Origin: Chromatiales bacterium
GTDB taxonomy: Bacteria > Pseudomonadota > Gammaproteobacteria > JAGRGH01
Reading direction: 5' to 3'
Assembly: GCA_020445605.1 (NCBI GenBank)
Contig: JAGRGH010000049.1
Location: forward strand, 186,001-250,000
DNA length: 64,000 nt
Shown: positions 47,324 through 57,183 of the stretch, piece by piece
How the letters are laid out: every line of letters begins with the position of its first letter
Numbering within the stretch: the first letter of the stretch is position 1
The notes under the pieces: model-generated
What the model saw: only the letters and a program-made list of their open reading frames with translations
Told to the model about the DNA's origin: nothing
Database searches by the model: none
Translations under genes and position numbers: made by a program

Positions 47324-48736
47324 ATGACTGACCAAGCCAACGCCCAGGTGCTCGACGCCGAGGTCGAGCAGGCCCTCTACGCCAAGCGCGAAAAGATCTA
47401 CCCGCGACAGGTCAGCGGACTGTTCGCGCGCCTGCGGGCACTGGCGGTGATTGCGCTGCTGGGCGGTTATTACTTCGTGCCCTGGCTGCAATGGGGCGGC
47501 CGTCAGGCCGTGCTGTTCGATCTGCCCGCGCGCAAGTTCTACATCCTCGGTGTGGTGATCTGGCCGCAGGACCTGATCTACCTCACGGCGATGCTGATCA
47601 TCTCCGCCCTGTCGCTGTTCTTTTTCACCGCGCTCGCCGGGCGCCTGTGGTGCGGCTATGCCTGTCCGCAGACGGTCTGGACCGAGGCGTTCATGTGGAT
47701 CGAGCGCAAGATCGAGGGCGATCGTGCGAAGCGCATGAAGCTCGACAAGCAGCCCTGGTCATGGAAGAAGCTGTCGATCAAGTCGTCGAAACACGCCGCC
47801 TGGCTGGCCTTCGCACTTTGGACCGGCTTCACGTTCGTGGGCTACTTCACGCCGATCCGCGACCTGGCCGACCGCCTGTTTCCGTATGCCTGGGGTGGCT
47901 GGGAGACGTTCTGGGTGCTGTTCTACTCGTTTGCGACCTATGGCAACGCCGGCTGGCTGCGCGAGCAGGTCTGTATCTACATGTGCCCATATGCGCGCTT
48001 TCAGAGCGCGATGATCGACAAGGACACGCTGATCGTCTCCTACGATGTCGAACGCGGCGAACCACGCGGCGCACGGCGACGCACCGCCGACCTCAAGCAG
48101 GCGAAGCTCGGCCACTGCATTGACTGTTCCATCTGCGTGCAGGTGTGCCCGACCGGAATCGACATCCGCGACGGCCTCCAGTACCAGTGCATCGGCTGCG
48201 CGGCCTGCATCGACGCCTGCGACGAGGTCATGGACAAGATGGGCTATCCGCGTGGTCTCGTGCGCTACACGACCGAGCACGCGCTGGAAGGAAACCCGAC
48301 CAAGATCCTGCGCCTGCGCGTGCTGATCTATGCGGGCATCCTGTTTGCGCTGACCGTCGCCGTGGGCTGGTCGCTGTTCGTGCGCGATACGACGGCACTC
48401 GACGTGATCCGCGATCGCAACTCGCTGTTTCGCGAAACCATGGATGGTCTCATCGAGAACGTCTACACCCTGAAGCTCATCAACAAGGACGCGCACGCCC
48501 ACACCTACCGGGTCAGTGTGCACGGCCTGCCGAACCTGGTGATGAAGACCGATCACGAGACCTCGGAGGTCGCCGCGGGCGAAGTCGTGGAATATCCTGT
48601 GCGGGTACAGGTTGAACCCAATGCACTCAACGAGCGCAGCGTGGATCTGCGCTTCGTGCTGAGCGCGGATGACGATCCTTCCATCCAGATCGTCGAGGAA
48701 GCACGTTTCGTCGGGCCACGGCCGGGCGAGTGGTGA
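47324..48736 (+). CDS. ccoG: cbb3 oxidase accessory polyferredoxin
   Basis: 470 aa. Membrane protein with an N-terminal CGYACPQTVW motif, two 4Fe-4S clusters (CIDCSICVQVCP and CIGCAACIDACDEV) and a C-terminal Ig-like periplasmic domain. CcoG/RdxA reduces copper for delivery to cbb3 oxidase. Separate 188-bp gap before it; followed by ccoH. Confidence 0.94.
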   Translation: MTDQANAQVLDAEVEQALYAKREKIYPRQVSGLFARLRALAVIALLGGYYFVPWLQWGGRQAVLFDLPARKFYILGVVIWPQDLIYLTAMLIISALSLFFFTALAGRLWCGYACPQTVWTEAFMWIERKIEGDRAKRMKLDKQPWSWKKLSIKSSKHAAWLAFALWTGFTFVGYFTPIRDLADRLFPYAWGGWETFWVLFYSFATYGNAGWLREQVCIYMCPYARFQSAMIDKDTLIVSYDVERGEPRGARRRTADLKQAKLGHCIDCSICVQVCPTGIDIRDGLQYQCIGCAACIDACDEVMDKMGYPRGLVRYTTEHALEGNPTKILRLRVLIYAGILFALTVAVGWSLFVRDTTALDVIRDRNSLFRETMDGLIENVYTLKLINKDAHAHTYRVSVHGLPNLVMKTDHETSEVAAGEVVEYPVRVQVEPNALNERSVDLRFVLSADDDPSIQIVEEARFVGPRPGEW

Positions 48737-49254
48737 TGTCGGTGGCTGCTGCAACCATGCCCCGATCCTCGACGCCCTGGTACCGGCAGCCGCTGGTCTG
48801 GCTCGTCGTCGGTATTCCGGCTGCGTCCGTCGTGTTCGGTATCGCGATGCTGATCGTGTCGATCCGAACCTTCGACGCCCCCGTGGTTGACGACTATTAC
48901 AAGCGTGGCAAGGAAATCAATCGCCAGCACGCGCGCGATGCACGCGCCGCCGCGCTGGGCATCGCCGGCGATCTCGCAGCGGAAAATCGCGTGCTGCGGG
49001 TTCGGCTGACCGCGGCAGATATGGACGCCCTGCCCCGCTCGGCGCAGATCACGCTCTGGCATTCCACGCGCAGTGAGCACGATCATGTACTGATCGTCCC
49101 GGCAATCGGTGGCGGCCAATATGAGACACCCCTGCCCGAATTGATTCCGGGTGTTTGGAACGTCGAACTCGCCACGGCCGACTGGCGAATCACCGGGCGC
49201 TGGCAACCCGCGAGCGACGCGGCCATCGAACTGAAGCCGTTCGCCGGGGGCTGA
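48736..49254 (+). CDS. ccoH: FixH/CcoH-family protein
   Basis: 172 aa from ATG 48736, overlapping the ccoG stop by 1 nt. N-terminal membrane helix (PLVWLVVGIPAASVVFGIAMLIVSI), the FixH signature VDDYYKRGKEINR, and a periplasmic beta domain. Needed for stable cbb3 assembly. Confidence 0.9.
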   Translation: MSVAAATMPRSSTPWYRQPLVWLVVGIPAASVVFGIAMLIVSIRTFDAPVVDDYYKRGKEINRQHARDARAAALGIAGDLAAENRVLRVRLTAADMDALPRSAQITLWHSTRSEHDHVLIVPAIGGGQYETPLPELIPGVWNVELATADWRITGRWQPASDAAIELKPFAGG

Positions 49255-49998
49255 ATGGATCCGGTCGCGCTGACCACAGTCGCGCTGTGGCCGGCGTTTC
49301 TGGCGGGCCTGCTCGGTTCCGTGCACTGCCTGGGCATGTGCGGCGGGATTGTCGGTGCATTCACCCTTGGGCTGCCTGCCGGCATTCGCCAATCCTATCC
49401 GCGCCTGCTGCCGTATCTGCTCGGCTACAACGCAGGGCGGCTGCTCAGCTATGTCGTGGCCGGCCTGATCGTCGGCTGGATCGGCGGACGCCTGCTCGGT
49501 GCTGTCGCCGGCGCGCAGTCGCTGCGGGTCGGCGTGACGATCTCCGGTGTGTTCCTGATCGCCCTCGGCCTGTACATCGGCGGCTGGTGGCGGGTGCTGA
49601 TAGGGCTCGAACGCGTTGGCGCCGTGCTCTGGCGGCACGTGGAACCACTCGGGCGGCGCTTTCTGCCACCGCGCTCGCCAATGCAGGCCATCGTGTTGGG
49701 CATGGTCTGGGGCTGGCTGCCCTGCGGGCTGGTCTACAGCACGCTGGTCTGGACGCTCGCCGTTCCAACCGCCGCGGACGGCGCGCAGCTGATGCTGGCG
49801 TTCGGTCTCGGCACGCTGCCCATGCTGCTGATGATGGGCGTAGCGGCCGAGCGGCTCGCACGTTTTGTACGCCAGCCGATTGTGCGCAGCGCCGCGGCAC
49901 TGGTTCTGATCGCGTTCGGCGTGTGGGCGCTGTGGCAGGTCGCCAGCGGTGCGCCGCTGGGCTGTGGCCCGATCGGTTGCCTGAACCCGGCGGTCTGA
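49255..49998 (+). CDS. SafE/TauE-family membrane protein of the cco locus
   Basis: 247 aa, six helices; Cys-containing motif GSVHCLGMCGGIVG at about 20-33 and WGWLPCGLVYSTL near 155 (paired Cys as in CcdA/DsbD-like transporters). Found next to ccoG/ccoH in many proteobacteria; probably a thiol or metal transporter for oxidase maturation (inference). ATG directly abuts the ccoH stop. ccoS is not found next to these genes. Confidence 0.87.
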   Translation: MDPVALTTVALWPAFLAGLLGSVHCLGMCGGIVGAFTLGLPAGIRQSYPRLLPYLLGYNAGRLLSYVVAGLIVGWIGGRLLGAVAGAQSLRVGVTISGVFLIALGLYIGGWWRVLIGLERVGAVLWRHVEPLGRRFLPPRSPMQAIVLGMVWGWLPCGLVYSTLVWTLAVPTAADGAQLMLAFGLGTLPMLLMMGVAAERLARFVRQPIVRSAAALVLIAFGVWALWQVASGAPLGCGPIGCLNPAV

Positions 49999-50079
49999 GT
50001 CGGCCCATGGCGGCACGGGCTTCTTCGGGCCGCGCAATGCGGCAGAATACTTCGCCCATGGAGCCAGCCCTGCCGAATC

Positions 50080-53000
50080 ATGGAATCACGCCCTAAGCGT
50101 CGGTCGCGATCACCTCGCCGTTCAACCGAACAGAGCGTGGATTCCGCGTCCGCGGTCGGCGACCCCGGCGATCACAAGACGCGGCAGCGCAGTCACCGGC
50201 GCCATCGGCATCGGCCGTGGTGGATGCGTCTGCTCGGGCTGGGTCGAAAGCGGCGCGAGCATCATCGGCGGCGTCGCCACCGCCGCGAGAGCGACGAATC
50301 CCAGCCTGATCCGATCGACGCGGACAGCGACGCCGAGATGAGCGAGACCGGCCAAACGGCTGTGGACGCGGCGGCGGAGGTCCATGAGACCAGCCCATCG
50401 ACCCGCGAATCGAGCGACGTCAGCGATTCAGATCACGCAACCACGGGTGAACATCGCTCGCGACGGCATCGTCGACGCCGCCACTCGCGGCACGGTCGGC
50501 GTCGACGTGCCGCGCGGAAGTTCGGCCAGCTCGGCATGCTTGCGCTTGCCGCGGTCGGCATCGGCGCAGTGGTCGCCATTATCATCGGTCTGCGTTTTGG
50601 CCACGACGCCGATCCGCTCACAGTCGCCCGTGCAGCCCACATCCGCGCCGACACGACGATCGCCGTCGAAACACTCAAGGGGCGTCTGCAGACCGCGCCG
50701 GACGATCTCGAGGCGCGCTGGCTGCTGGCGCAGGTCTATCTGGAAAGTGGCGACGGCGCATCGGCGGACAAGGAACTGCGCATCTTCGAGCGGCGTTTCG
50801 GTTCCGGGCCCGTGGAGATCCGTGAAGGTCTGGGGCGCGCGCTGCTGCGGCAGGGACTGTACGACCGGCTGCTGCGCGAGATTCGCCCGCTGCTGGAGGA
50901 CTCGCCACTGGAACGGGCGCGCATCACGTTGCTGCGCTTGTCTGCCCAGCTTGCACTGGGGCGGATTGAGCAGGCGGGATACTCCGCCGACATTATTGAA
51001 CGGCTGCGCGGCACGACCTGGGAGGTGCAGGTCTCGCGTGCGCGCGTCGCGCTGGCCGACGACAAGGCCGAGACCGCACTCGGCCTGCTGCGCGGACTTC
51101 AGGGCGACGACGCCGTTCACCCCGAGGTGTACTTCTTTCGCGGCGAGGCGGAGCGTCGCCTCGGCAGGTTCGAACGTGCGATCGAAGAGTATTCGACGGC
51201 AATCACCCTGGACGGCAGCTATGCGCCCGCGCGCGTGCTGCGCGCGGTGATGCATCTGCGTGCGCATCGTCCGGAACCGGCCCTGACTGACCTGGACAGC
51301 GCGCTGCGCACCGACCGGCGCGATGTCACCGCGCTGGTCATGCAGTCACTGGCACTGCTGACCCTGGGCAACATCGCCGACGCGCGCAAGGTTGCCGAAA
51401 TCGGGCTCGCCATGCAGGCCGACAACGAACACGCAACCGTGCTGATGGCGCTCGCGGAGTTCGCCAGCGGTCTGTACGGGCGCACGCTGAGCCTGCTCGA
51501 CACCTATCGCAAGTTCCATGTCGAGGAGCCCGCGGTCCAGCGCCTCTATGCGATCGCCCAGCTCAAAAGCGGCGATCTCGACGGCGCCACGAAAACACTG
51601 CAAGAAACACTCGCGCTTTACCCGGATGACGAGCAGGCCCTAGCCCTGCTTGGCCATGCCTACCTGAACGCCGGGCGGCTGACCGAGACCACCGAGGCGC
51701 TCGAACGGGTCGTCGCCTTGCGCCCGGAACTGGCGGAGAGCCGCGCCGCACTGGCCACGCGGCTGCTCGATGATGGTCCCGTGGATCTGATCCGCGAGAT
51801 TACCGATACGATGCTCGAACGAGCCGACCTGGATCGCTACGTTCGGGCCCGCGGCCATGCCGACAGCACCCGCCCGCAGCGGCTCGCCGGCGGCGCGGGT
51901 CTGGTGGCGGATGCCGGCAGCGCCGTGCCGGCCTATGCGATCGAACGCACCATCACGATCCTGCGTCAGCTCAACGCAAACGACGATGAGGACATCGAGC
52001 GGGTGTTGCGCAACGAAGCGCTCGCGGACCCGCGGCGTCTGACGGCGATGCTGGCGCTGGTCTACGCGCGCAAGGGTCAGTATTCCGATGCACGAGATGT
52101 CGCGGCGAAGCTGGATGGCGATACGACCACCAGTCCGGCGACGGCGTACCTGGTGGGCGTCATCGAGGCGCGTGCCGGTGACGTGGCGGCGGCACGCAGT
52201 GCGTTTGCCCGCACCGTCCGAGCGAATCCCAACTTCGTCGGCGCCTATGTCGCGCTGGCACGGCTGGCGACGGCCGAAGGCGACTTCGATGCTGCGCGCC
52301 AGCATCTGGAACGCGCGCTGGCGGTGGACGCCAGCGACCCGGCCGCGGCCGTCGCGCTTGCCGAACTCGAATCGGAGCACGGCGATCCGCGCAAGGCGAT
52401 CGCGGTACTGGAACCGGCCTTCCAGGCGGACCCGGGCAATCTGAATGTCGCGCGAGCACTGGTGCAGCACCGTCTCGAGCTTGGCGAAAGCGATCCGGCC
52501 TTCGCAGCGTCTGAAGCGACCTTCAATCAGCGCCCGCGCGAAGCCTCCACCCTGCTCCTGCGTGGGCTTGCCGCGCTGGCGAGCGGGCGCCTGAACAAGG
52601 CCGTTGAAGACCTCGACAATGCGACCAGTCTCGCACCGGCGTCGGCCGCGACACGAGTTGCCTACGCAACGGTGCTCAGCGTGCTCGGCAACGAAAACGC
52701 CGCTGCACGTGAGCTGAGCCACGCAGTGGAACTGGAACCTGGCTTTGTGCCGGCCCGTTTCGCTGAACTCGACCTCGCACTGCGTGATGAGCGGTTTGAT
52801 GATGCGAAGTTGCTGGCGCGCCGGATTGGTCGTCAGTTCAATCAACCGATCGTCGGTGCGCAAGCGCGTGCCGAGGTGGCGCTGGCGACCGGCGATCTCG
52901 ACGCGGCGGAACAGGCTCTGGTCGACGTGCTGGCGGCGGAACCCACGCGGATGCGTTCGGTGGCACTGTTTCGACTGCGCCGCCTGACCGGGCAGCTCGG

Positions 53001-53505
53001 CACCGCCTACGCGCCGCTGGCGCAATGGTTGGCCAGTCATCCGTCGGACAATGACCTTCGCGTCATGCTTGCCGACGCGTATCGCGACGATGGTCATATC
53101 GAGTCAGCGAGCAGCCACTACAGGGACGTGCTTGCGCAGTCGCCGGATCACCTGGGAGCACGACTGGGTCTGGTTGACTTGGAAATCGAACGCGACCCGG
53201 GCGCGGCACTGAACCTGGCACGCGACGCCTATCAGTCCCATCCAGACCGGATCGAGGCGATCGCAGCCTACGGTCGGGCCCAGTATGTCGCGGGTGACTT
53301 GCAGTCCGCGCAGTCGCTGCTGGCGCGGGCGGTGGGGGCGCGACCCTTCCATGCGCCGTATCGGTTTGCGCTCGCGCGCACGGAACTCGCGCTCGGCAAC
53401 CGCGAGAATGCACGCCTGCACCTGCGTCAGTTGCTGTTGGAGCAGCCATGGTTCGAAGCACGCGACGAAGTCGAGAAGAAGCTTGCCGAGGCAGCCGCCG
53501 AATGA
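50080..53505 (+). CDS. Giant membrane-anchored TPR protein with Arg/His/Ser-rich N-terminus
   Basis: 1141 aa. The first ~150 residues are extremely basic and disordered (clusters of R and H) with an acidic island near 70-120; one membrane helix at about 150-170 (LGMLALAAVGIGAVVAIIIGL); then periplasmic TPR repeats to the end (e.g. VYFFRGEAERRLGRFERAIEEY, YVALARLATAEGDFDAARQHLERAL). Probable type II topology with the basic tail in the cytoplasm. Ends by overlapping the next TPR gene. Role unknown; large TPR pairs often serve exopolysaccharide or protein-sorting systems. Confidence 0.8.
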   Translation: MESRPKRRSRSPRRSTEQSVDSASAVGDPGDHKTRQRSHRRHRHRPWWMRLLGLGRKRREHHRRRRHRRESDESQPDPIDADSDAEMSETGQTAVDAAAEVHETSPSTRESSDVSDSDHATTGEHRSRRHRRRRHSRHGRRRRAARKFGQLGMLALAAVGIGAVVAIIIGLRFGHDADPLTVARAAHIRADTTIAVETLKGRLQTAPDDLEARWLLAQVYLESGDGASADKELRIFERRFGSGPVEIREGLGRALLRQGLYDRLLREIRPLLEDSPLERARITLLRLSAQLALGRIEQAGYSADIIERLRGTTWEVQVSRARVALADDKAETALGLLRGLQGDDAVHPEVYFFRGEAERRLGRFERAIEEYSTAITLDGSYAPARVLRAVMHLRAHRPEPALTDLDSALRTDRRDVTALVMQSLALLTLGNIADARKVAEIGLAMQADNEHATVLMALAEFASGLYGRTLSLLDTYRKFHVEEPAVQRLYAIAQLKSGDLDGATKTLQETLALYPDDEQALALLGHAYLNAGRLTETTEALERVVALRPELAESRAALATRLLDDGPVDLIREITDTMLERADLDRYVRARGHADSTRPQRLAGGAGLVADAGSAVPAYAIERTITILRQLNANDDEDIERVLRNEALADPRRLTAMLALVYARKGQYSDARDVAAKLDGDTTTSPATAYLVGVIEARAGDVAAARSAFARTVRANPNFVGAYVALARLATAEGDFDAARQHLERALAVDASDPAAAVALAELESEHGDPRKAIAVLEPAFQADPGNLNVARALVQHRLELGESDPAFAASEATFNQRPREASTLLLRGLAALASGRLNKAVEDLDNATSLAPASAATRVAYATVLSVLGNENAAARELSHAVELEPGFVPARFAELDLALRDERFDDAKLLARRIGRQFNQPIVGAQARAEVALATGDLDAAEQALVDVLAAEPTRMRSVALFRLRRLTGQLGTAYAPLAQWLASHPSDNDLRVMLADAYRDDGHIESASSHYRDVLAQSPDHLGARLGLVDLEIERDPGAALNLARDAYQSHPDRIEAIAAYGRAQYVAGDLQSAQSLLARAVGARPFHAPYRFALARTELALGNRENARLHLRQLLLEQPWFEARDEVEKKLAEAAAE

Positions 53506-56500
53506 TGTGCGCGTCTGGTCTCAGGACGCTCATGGTCATTCTGGTCGCGGGGTCACTCGGCGCATTTGCAGCCCCGGCGCATGCCCTGTTCGGGTTCGGC
53601 GGCAAGGACCCGGCCAAGATCCTTCGCGATGTCGAGGCCGATCGGGCCGCCGGCGATCTGACCACCGCAATCATCGAACTCAAGGACCTGTTGCAGGAGT
53701 TTCCGGATCACGCCGGTGCCCGGCGCACGCTCGCGCTTTCCTATCTGGATGTCGGCGACGGTGCGGCAGCGGAGCAGGAACTCGAAAAGCTGTCGCGGGC
53801 GCTGGGTACCAGCGATGCGGCATTTCAGATCGCGCTCGGTCGTGCCTATGTATTGCAGGAACAGTTTCGGCGGCTGCTGCTCAGAATCGATGCGGATCCG
53901 GGCTTTGCGCCCGCCGACCGCGCCCTGATTCATATCCTGCGCTCGCATGCGAATACCGGACTGGGCGATACCGCTGCCGCACGTGCGGAGATCAACGAAG
54001 CGATCAAGCTTGATCCTGGCAACTGGCAGATCAAGCTCGAGCTGGCCCGCATTTCTCTTCTCGACGGCGATGCGAACGCCGCGGTCAAGCACGTGGAACA
54101 GGTCGGCAACCCGATCGCACAGCTGTTTCCGGTGCGCATGATAGCCGGCGAGGCTTATCAAGCAGCGGGCGATCTCGACAAGGCTCGCCGCGCGTTCGAT
54201 GCGGTCGTGCAACTCGCGCCCGAATACCAGCCTGCGCGTCTGCGCCGCGCCTGGGTCGCGTTGCTTCAGCGCGATACGCGCACGGCGCAGGTCGATCTCG
54301 ACTTTCTGCGTGCGCAGAATGCAGAGCCCATCCTGGTTCGACAGTATCAGGCAGTTGCGCACTATGTGGACGGTCGGTATGCGGAGGCTGAACAGACGCT
54401 GGAGTCTCTGCTGCGTGACAAGCCGAATGAGGCAGCCGCCTCGCTGCTGCTTGGGATGACCCGACTGGAACTGCGTAACTGGTCCGGCGCCTTGGAGCGT
54501 CTCGAACCCTATGTGCGGCAGTTTCCGGACCTGCGTGTGGCGCGCATGGCACTGGCCGAGGCGCTGATCGGCGGCGGACGTGCGGCGGACGCCATCTCGA
54601 TTCTGGAGGATTACCGCAAGTCACACGGCGATGATGCGGAACTGGCAAAGCTCGTTTCGCGTGCGTATGTCACGATCGGCCGCTTGGATGAAACGCTTGC
54701 GGTCATGCGCGACGCGCTCGAGAGCCATCAGGACGATCCAGTGCTGGCCGCCCAGGAGAGCCTTGCAAGAATCGCCTCTGGCGAGGTCAACGAAACGATA
54801 GCGGAGTTGAACGCCCGGATTGTCGCACGGCCCGACGACCTGCCGACCCTGGTCGCGCTGGGGGCCGTACGCCTGCATCGCAAGGAATTTGCACAGGCGC
54901 GCGAACACCTGGAGCGCGCGCTGGTGCAGGCGCCGGAATCGCCGCGGGTACTGTTGCTGATCGCGTTGTCGCACCTCGCCGAATCGCAGGCCGAAACGGC
55001 CGAGACCTATATCGACCGCGCCGCGGGCATGGGCATTGACGTGGTCGCGCCCCGCACGCTGCTGGCGATGCTGTATCTGCACCAGGAGAAACTGGATGCC
55101 GCCGAAGCGCTGATCGCCGGACTGATCGAATCGAGGCCCGGCGAGGCGGGCCTGTACAACCTGCATGGGATCGTGCTTGGCATGCGCCAGAACACCGTGG
55201 GCGCTCGTGCGAAGTTCACGCGCGCGATCGAACTGCAACCGGCGTTGATCCCGGCGTACATCAACCTCGCCAGGCTGGAGATCGATGCGAAACGGCCGGA
55301 CTCCGCGCGTCAGCACTATCTCGCCGCATTGCAGTTCGCCCCGACCGATTCGCAGATCCTGAACCGGCTCGCTGAACTCGATGCGCTGACGGGTCATCCC
55401 GGCGCGGCGCTCGATAGACTTGAGAACATCTGGAAGCGCGACCCTGGCAACCGGGAAGCGGCGCTGCGCTATCTGCGCCTGCTGGTCGCGCGACGGGATC
55501 TAGCCGAGGCCGTACGGGTTGGCAAAGCGGTCGCCGATCGCTTCCCGGACACGGCCGAGGTACAGCGTCTGCTGGCAATCGCCAGCCTGGAACGCGGCGA
55601 GGTTCGCACTGCGCGCGCGGCCTTGGATCGCCTCATCGCGCTCAGCGCCGATCAACCCGATGGCTACTACCTCAAGGCCCGTCTGGAGATTGGCGAGCAG
55701 CACGAGGACCGCGCACGCACGCTGTTGTCAAAGGCGCTGGAACTCGACCCCACCCATGTGCCGGCCGTGGAAGAACTCGCGCGAATCGAGTGGCTGGCCG
55801 GAGCGCGCGATCGGGCACTGGACCTCGCCGTCGACCTGCAACGTCGGCTGCCCGAGCGTGCCGCGGGATTCACGCTGGAGGCCGCATTGCTCATGCAGGG
55901 CGCGCGTCCGCTGGATGCCGCCGCCCGATTCGCTGACGCGATGGATCGCGAACCCACCGCCGCGCTGGCGGTACGCCGTGCGGGTGCGCTTGAGGGCGGC
56001 GGTCGACCAGACGATGCAGTGGCGGTGCTTGATGATTGGCTCACGCGCGAGGCGACCAACGCGCATGTTCGCGAAGCACTGGCCCTGCTTCAGCACCGGC
56101 TGGGCCGCAATGCGGCTGCGATTGCGGGCTACGAGCGGCTGCTTGAAGACCACCCGAAACATCTGGGCGCACTGAACAATCTGGCCTGGCTGTATCACGC
56201 ACAGAAAGACCCGCGTGCCCTGGAGTTTGCCGAGCGCGCGCGTGTCGTGTATCCCGAGCACCCGAGCGTGCTCGACACGCTGGCCTGGATCCTGTTTGAA
56301 ACCGGCGACAAGACCCGTGCGCTCGCGCTGTTGGACAAGGCGGTCGCACTCAGGCCGGACAATGCCGTATTCCGCTATCACCGTGCCGCCGCCCTTGCGC
56401 ATGCCGGGCGCAATGCCGAGGCACGGGCTGAGCTTGAACGTGCACTGCACGACGAGCGCTTCGTCGACGACCGCGTCGCCGCGCAGGCCCTGCTCAGGCA

Positions 56501-56510
56501 ACTGCGCTGA
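53502..56510 (+). CDS. Giant exported TPR protein (PrsT-like)
   Basis: 1002 aa from ATG 53502 (ATGA overlap with the preceding gene). A signal peptide ending near PAHA-L, then TPR repeats throughout (e.g. YINLARLEIDAKRPDSARQHYLAAL, LGALNNLAWLYHAQKDPRALEFAERAR). The layout resembles the PrsT TPR protein of exosortase/PEP-CTERM systems, but no exosortase or PEP-CTERM protein is seen here. Seven bp before the PPTase gene. Confidence 0.8.
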   Translation: MMCASGLRTLMVILVAGSLGAFAAPAHALFGFGGKDPAKILRDVEADRAAGDLTTAIIELKDLLQEFPDHAGARRTLALSYLDVGDGAAAEQELEKLSRALGTSDAAFQIALGRAYVLQEQFRRLLLRIDADPGFAPADRALIHILRSHANTGLGDTAAARAEINEAIKLDPGNWQIKLELARISLLDGDANAAVKHVEQVGNPIAQLFPVRMIAGEAYQAAGDLDKARRAFDAVVQLAPEYQPARLRRAWVALLQRDTRTAQVDLDFLRAQNAEPILVRQYQAVAHYVDGRYAEAEQTLESLLRDKPNEAAASLLLGMTRLELRNWSGALERLEPYVRQFPDLRVARMALAEALIGGGRAADAISILEDYRKSHGDDAELAKLVSRAYVTIGRLDETLAVMRDALESHQDDPVLAAQESLARIASGEVNETIAELNARIVARPDDLPTLVALGAVRLHRKEFAQAREHLERALVQAPESPRVLLLIALSHLAESQAETAETYIDRAAGMGIDVVAPRTLLAMLYLHQEKLDAAEALIAGLIESRPGEAGLYNLHGIVLGMRQNTVGARAKFTRAIELQPALIPAYINLARLEIDAKRPDSARQHYLAALQFAPTDSQILNRLAELDALTGHPGAALDRLENIWKRDPGNREAALRYLRLLVARRDLAEAVRVGKAVADRFPDTAEVQRLLAIASLERGEVRTARAALDRLIALSADQPDGYYLKARLEIGEQHEDRARTLLSKALELDPTHVPAVEELARIEWLAGARDRALDLAVDLQRRLPERAAGFTLEAALLMQGARPLDAAARFADAMDREPTAALAVRRAGALEGGGRPDDAVAVLDDWLTREATNAHVREALALLQHRLGRNAAAIAGYERLLEDHPKHLGALNNLAWLYHAQKDPRALEFAERARVVYPEHPSVLDTLAWILFETGDKTRALALLDKAVALRPDNAVFRYHRAAALAHAGRNAEARAELERALHDERFVDDRVAAQALLRQLR

Positions 56511-56517
56511 TCGACCG

Positions 56518-57183
56518 GTGCAATTGCTGCAATGGCAACCGGGACCGGTTTCGGCCCATCTGCCACGTCCGGGTGACGTGGACGTATGGCGCATCGATTT
56601 CGCCGCGATCGCGGCCGATGCGTCGCTTGCCCTGCTCGACGCCCGCGAACGTGCGAGACTGGAGCGACTGCGCGGCGAGCGACATCGGCAACGCTACTCG
56701 GTGTCGCACGCAGGGCTGCGCAGCGTGCTCTCACGTTACTGCGATCTGCACCCGGAACAGATCGGGTTTCAGTTCGGTCCGCGCGGCAAGCCGGCACTGG
56801 CCGATCATCCAGAGGTTGAATTCAACCTGACCAACAGCGGCGACCTGGCGCTGGTCGCGGTGAGCGCGGTCGCGGTCGGTATCGATCTCGAATGGCTGAA
56901 GCCGCAACGCGAGTTCGTTTCGATTGCCAAGCGCATGTTTACTCCGGAAGCTGCCTCGGCCGTTGCGAGTCTGGCCGGCGATGCGCGCACCGAGCGCTTC
57001 TACCAGGAGTGGACCTGTTTCGAGGCCCGCGTGAAGGCGATCGGCAGCGGACTGTTCGCCGATGAAACGCCGGCCTGGCCAGCGGTCAATTTCACGCCGG
57101 CGGCCGGTGCGGTCGCCGCCGTGGCGATCGAGCATGCCCCTGCCCGCGTTCGCGGTCTGCTGCTCACGGATCGAAACGCATGA
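56518..57183 (+). CDS. 4'-phosphopantetheinyl transferase (Sfp type)
   Basis: 221 aa from GTG 56518. Transfers the phosphopantetheine arm of CoA to a carrier protein. Motifs: FQFGPRGKPAL (~83), LTNSGDLALVAVS, metal-binding GIDLEWLKP (~120) and W-x-x-FEARVKAIGSG (~165-176); the usual WTxKEA is WTCFEA, keeping the Glu. No carrier protein, NRPS or PKS gene lies nearby. Overlaps mtaB by 4 nt. Confidence 0.87.
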   Translation: MQLLQWQPGPVSAHLPRPGDVDVWRIDFAAIAADASLALLDARERARLERLRGERHRQRYSVSHAGLRSVLSRYCDLHPEQIGFQFGPRGKPALADHPEVEFNLTNSGDLALVAVSAVAVGIDLEWLKPQREFVSIAKRMFTPEAASAVASLAGDARTERFYQEWTCFEARVKAIGSGLFADETPAWPAVNFTPAAGAVAAVAIEHAPARVRGLLLTDRNA

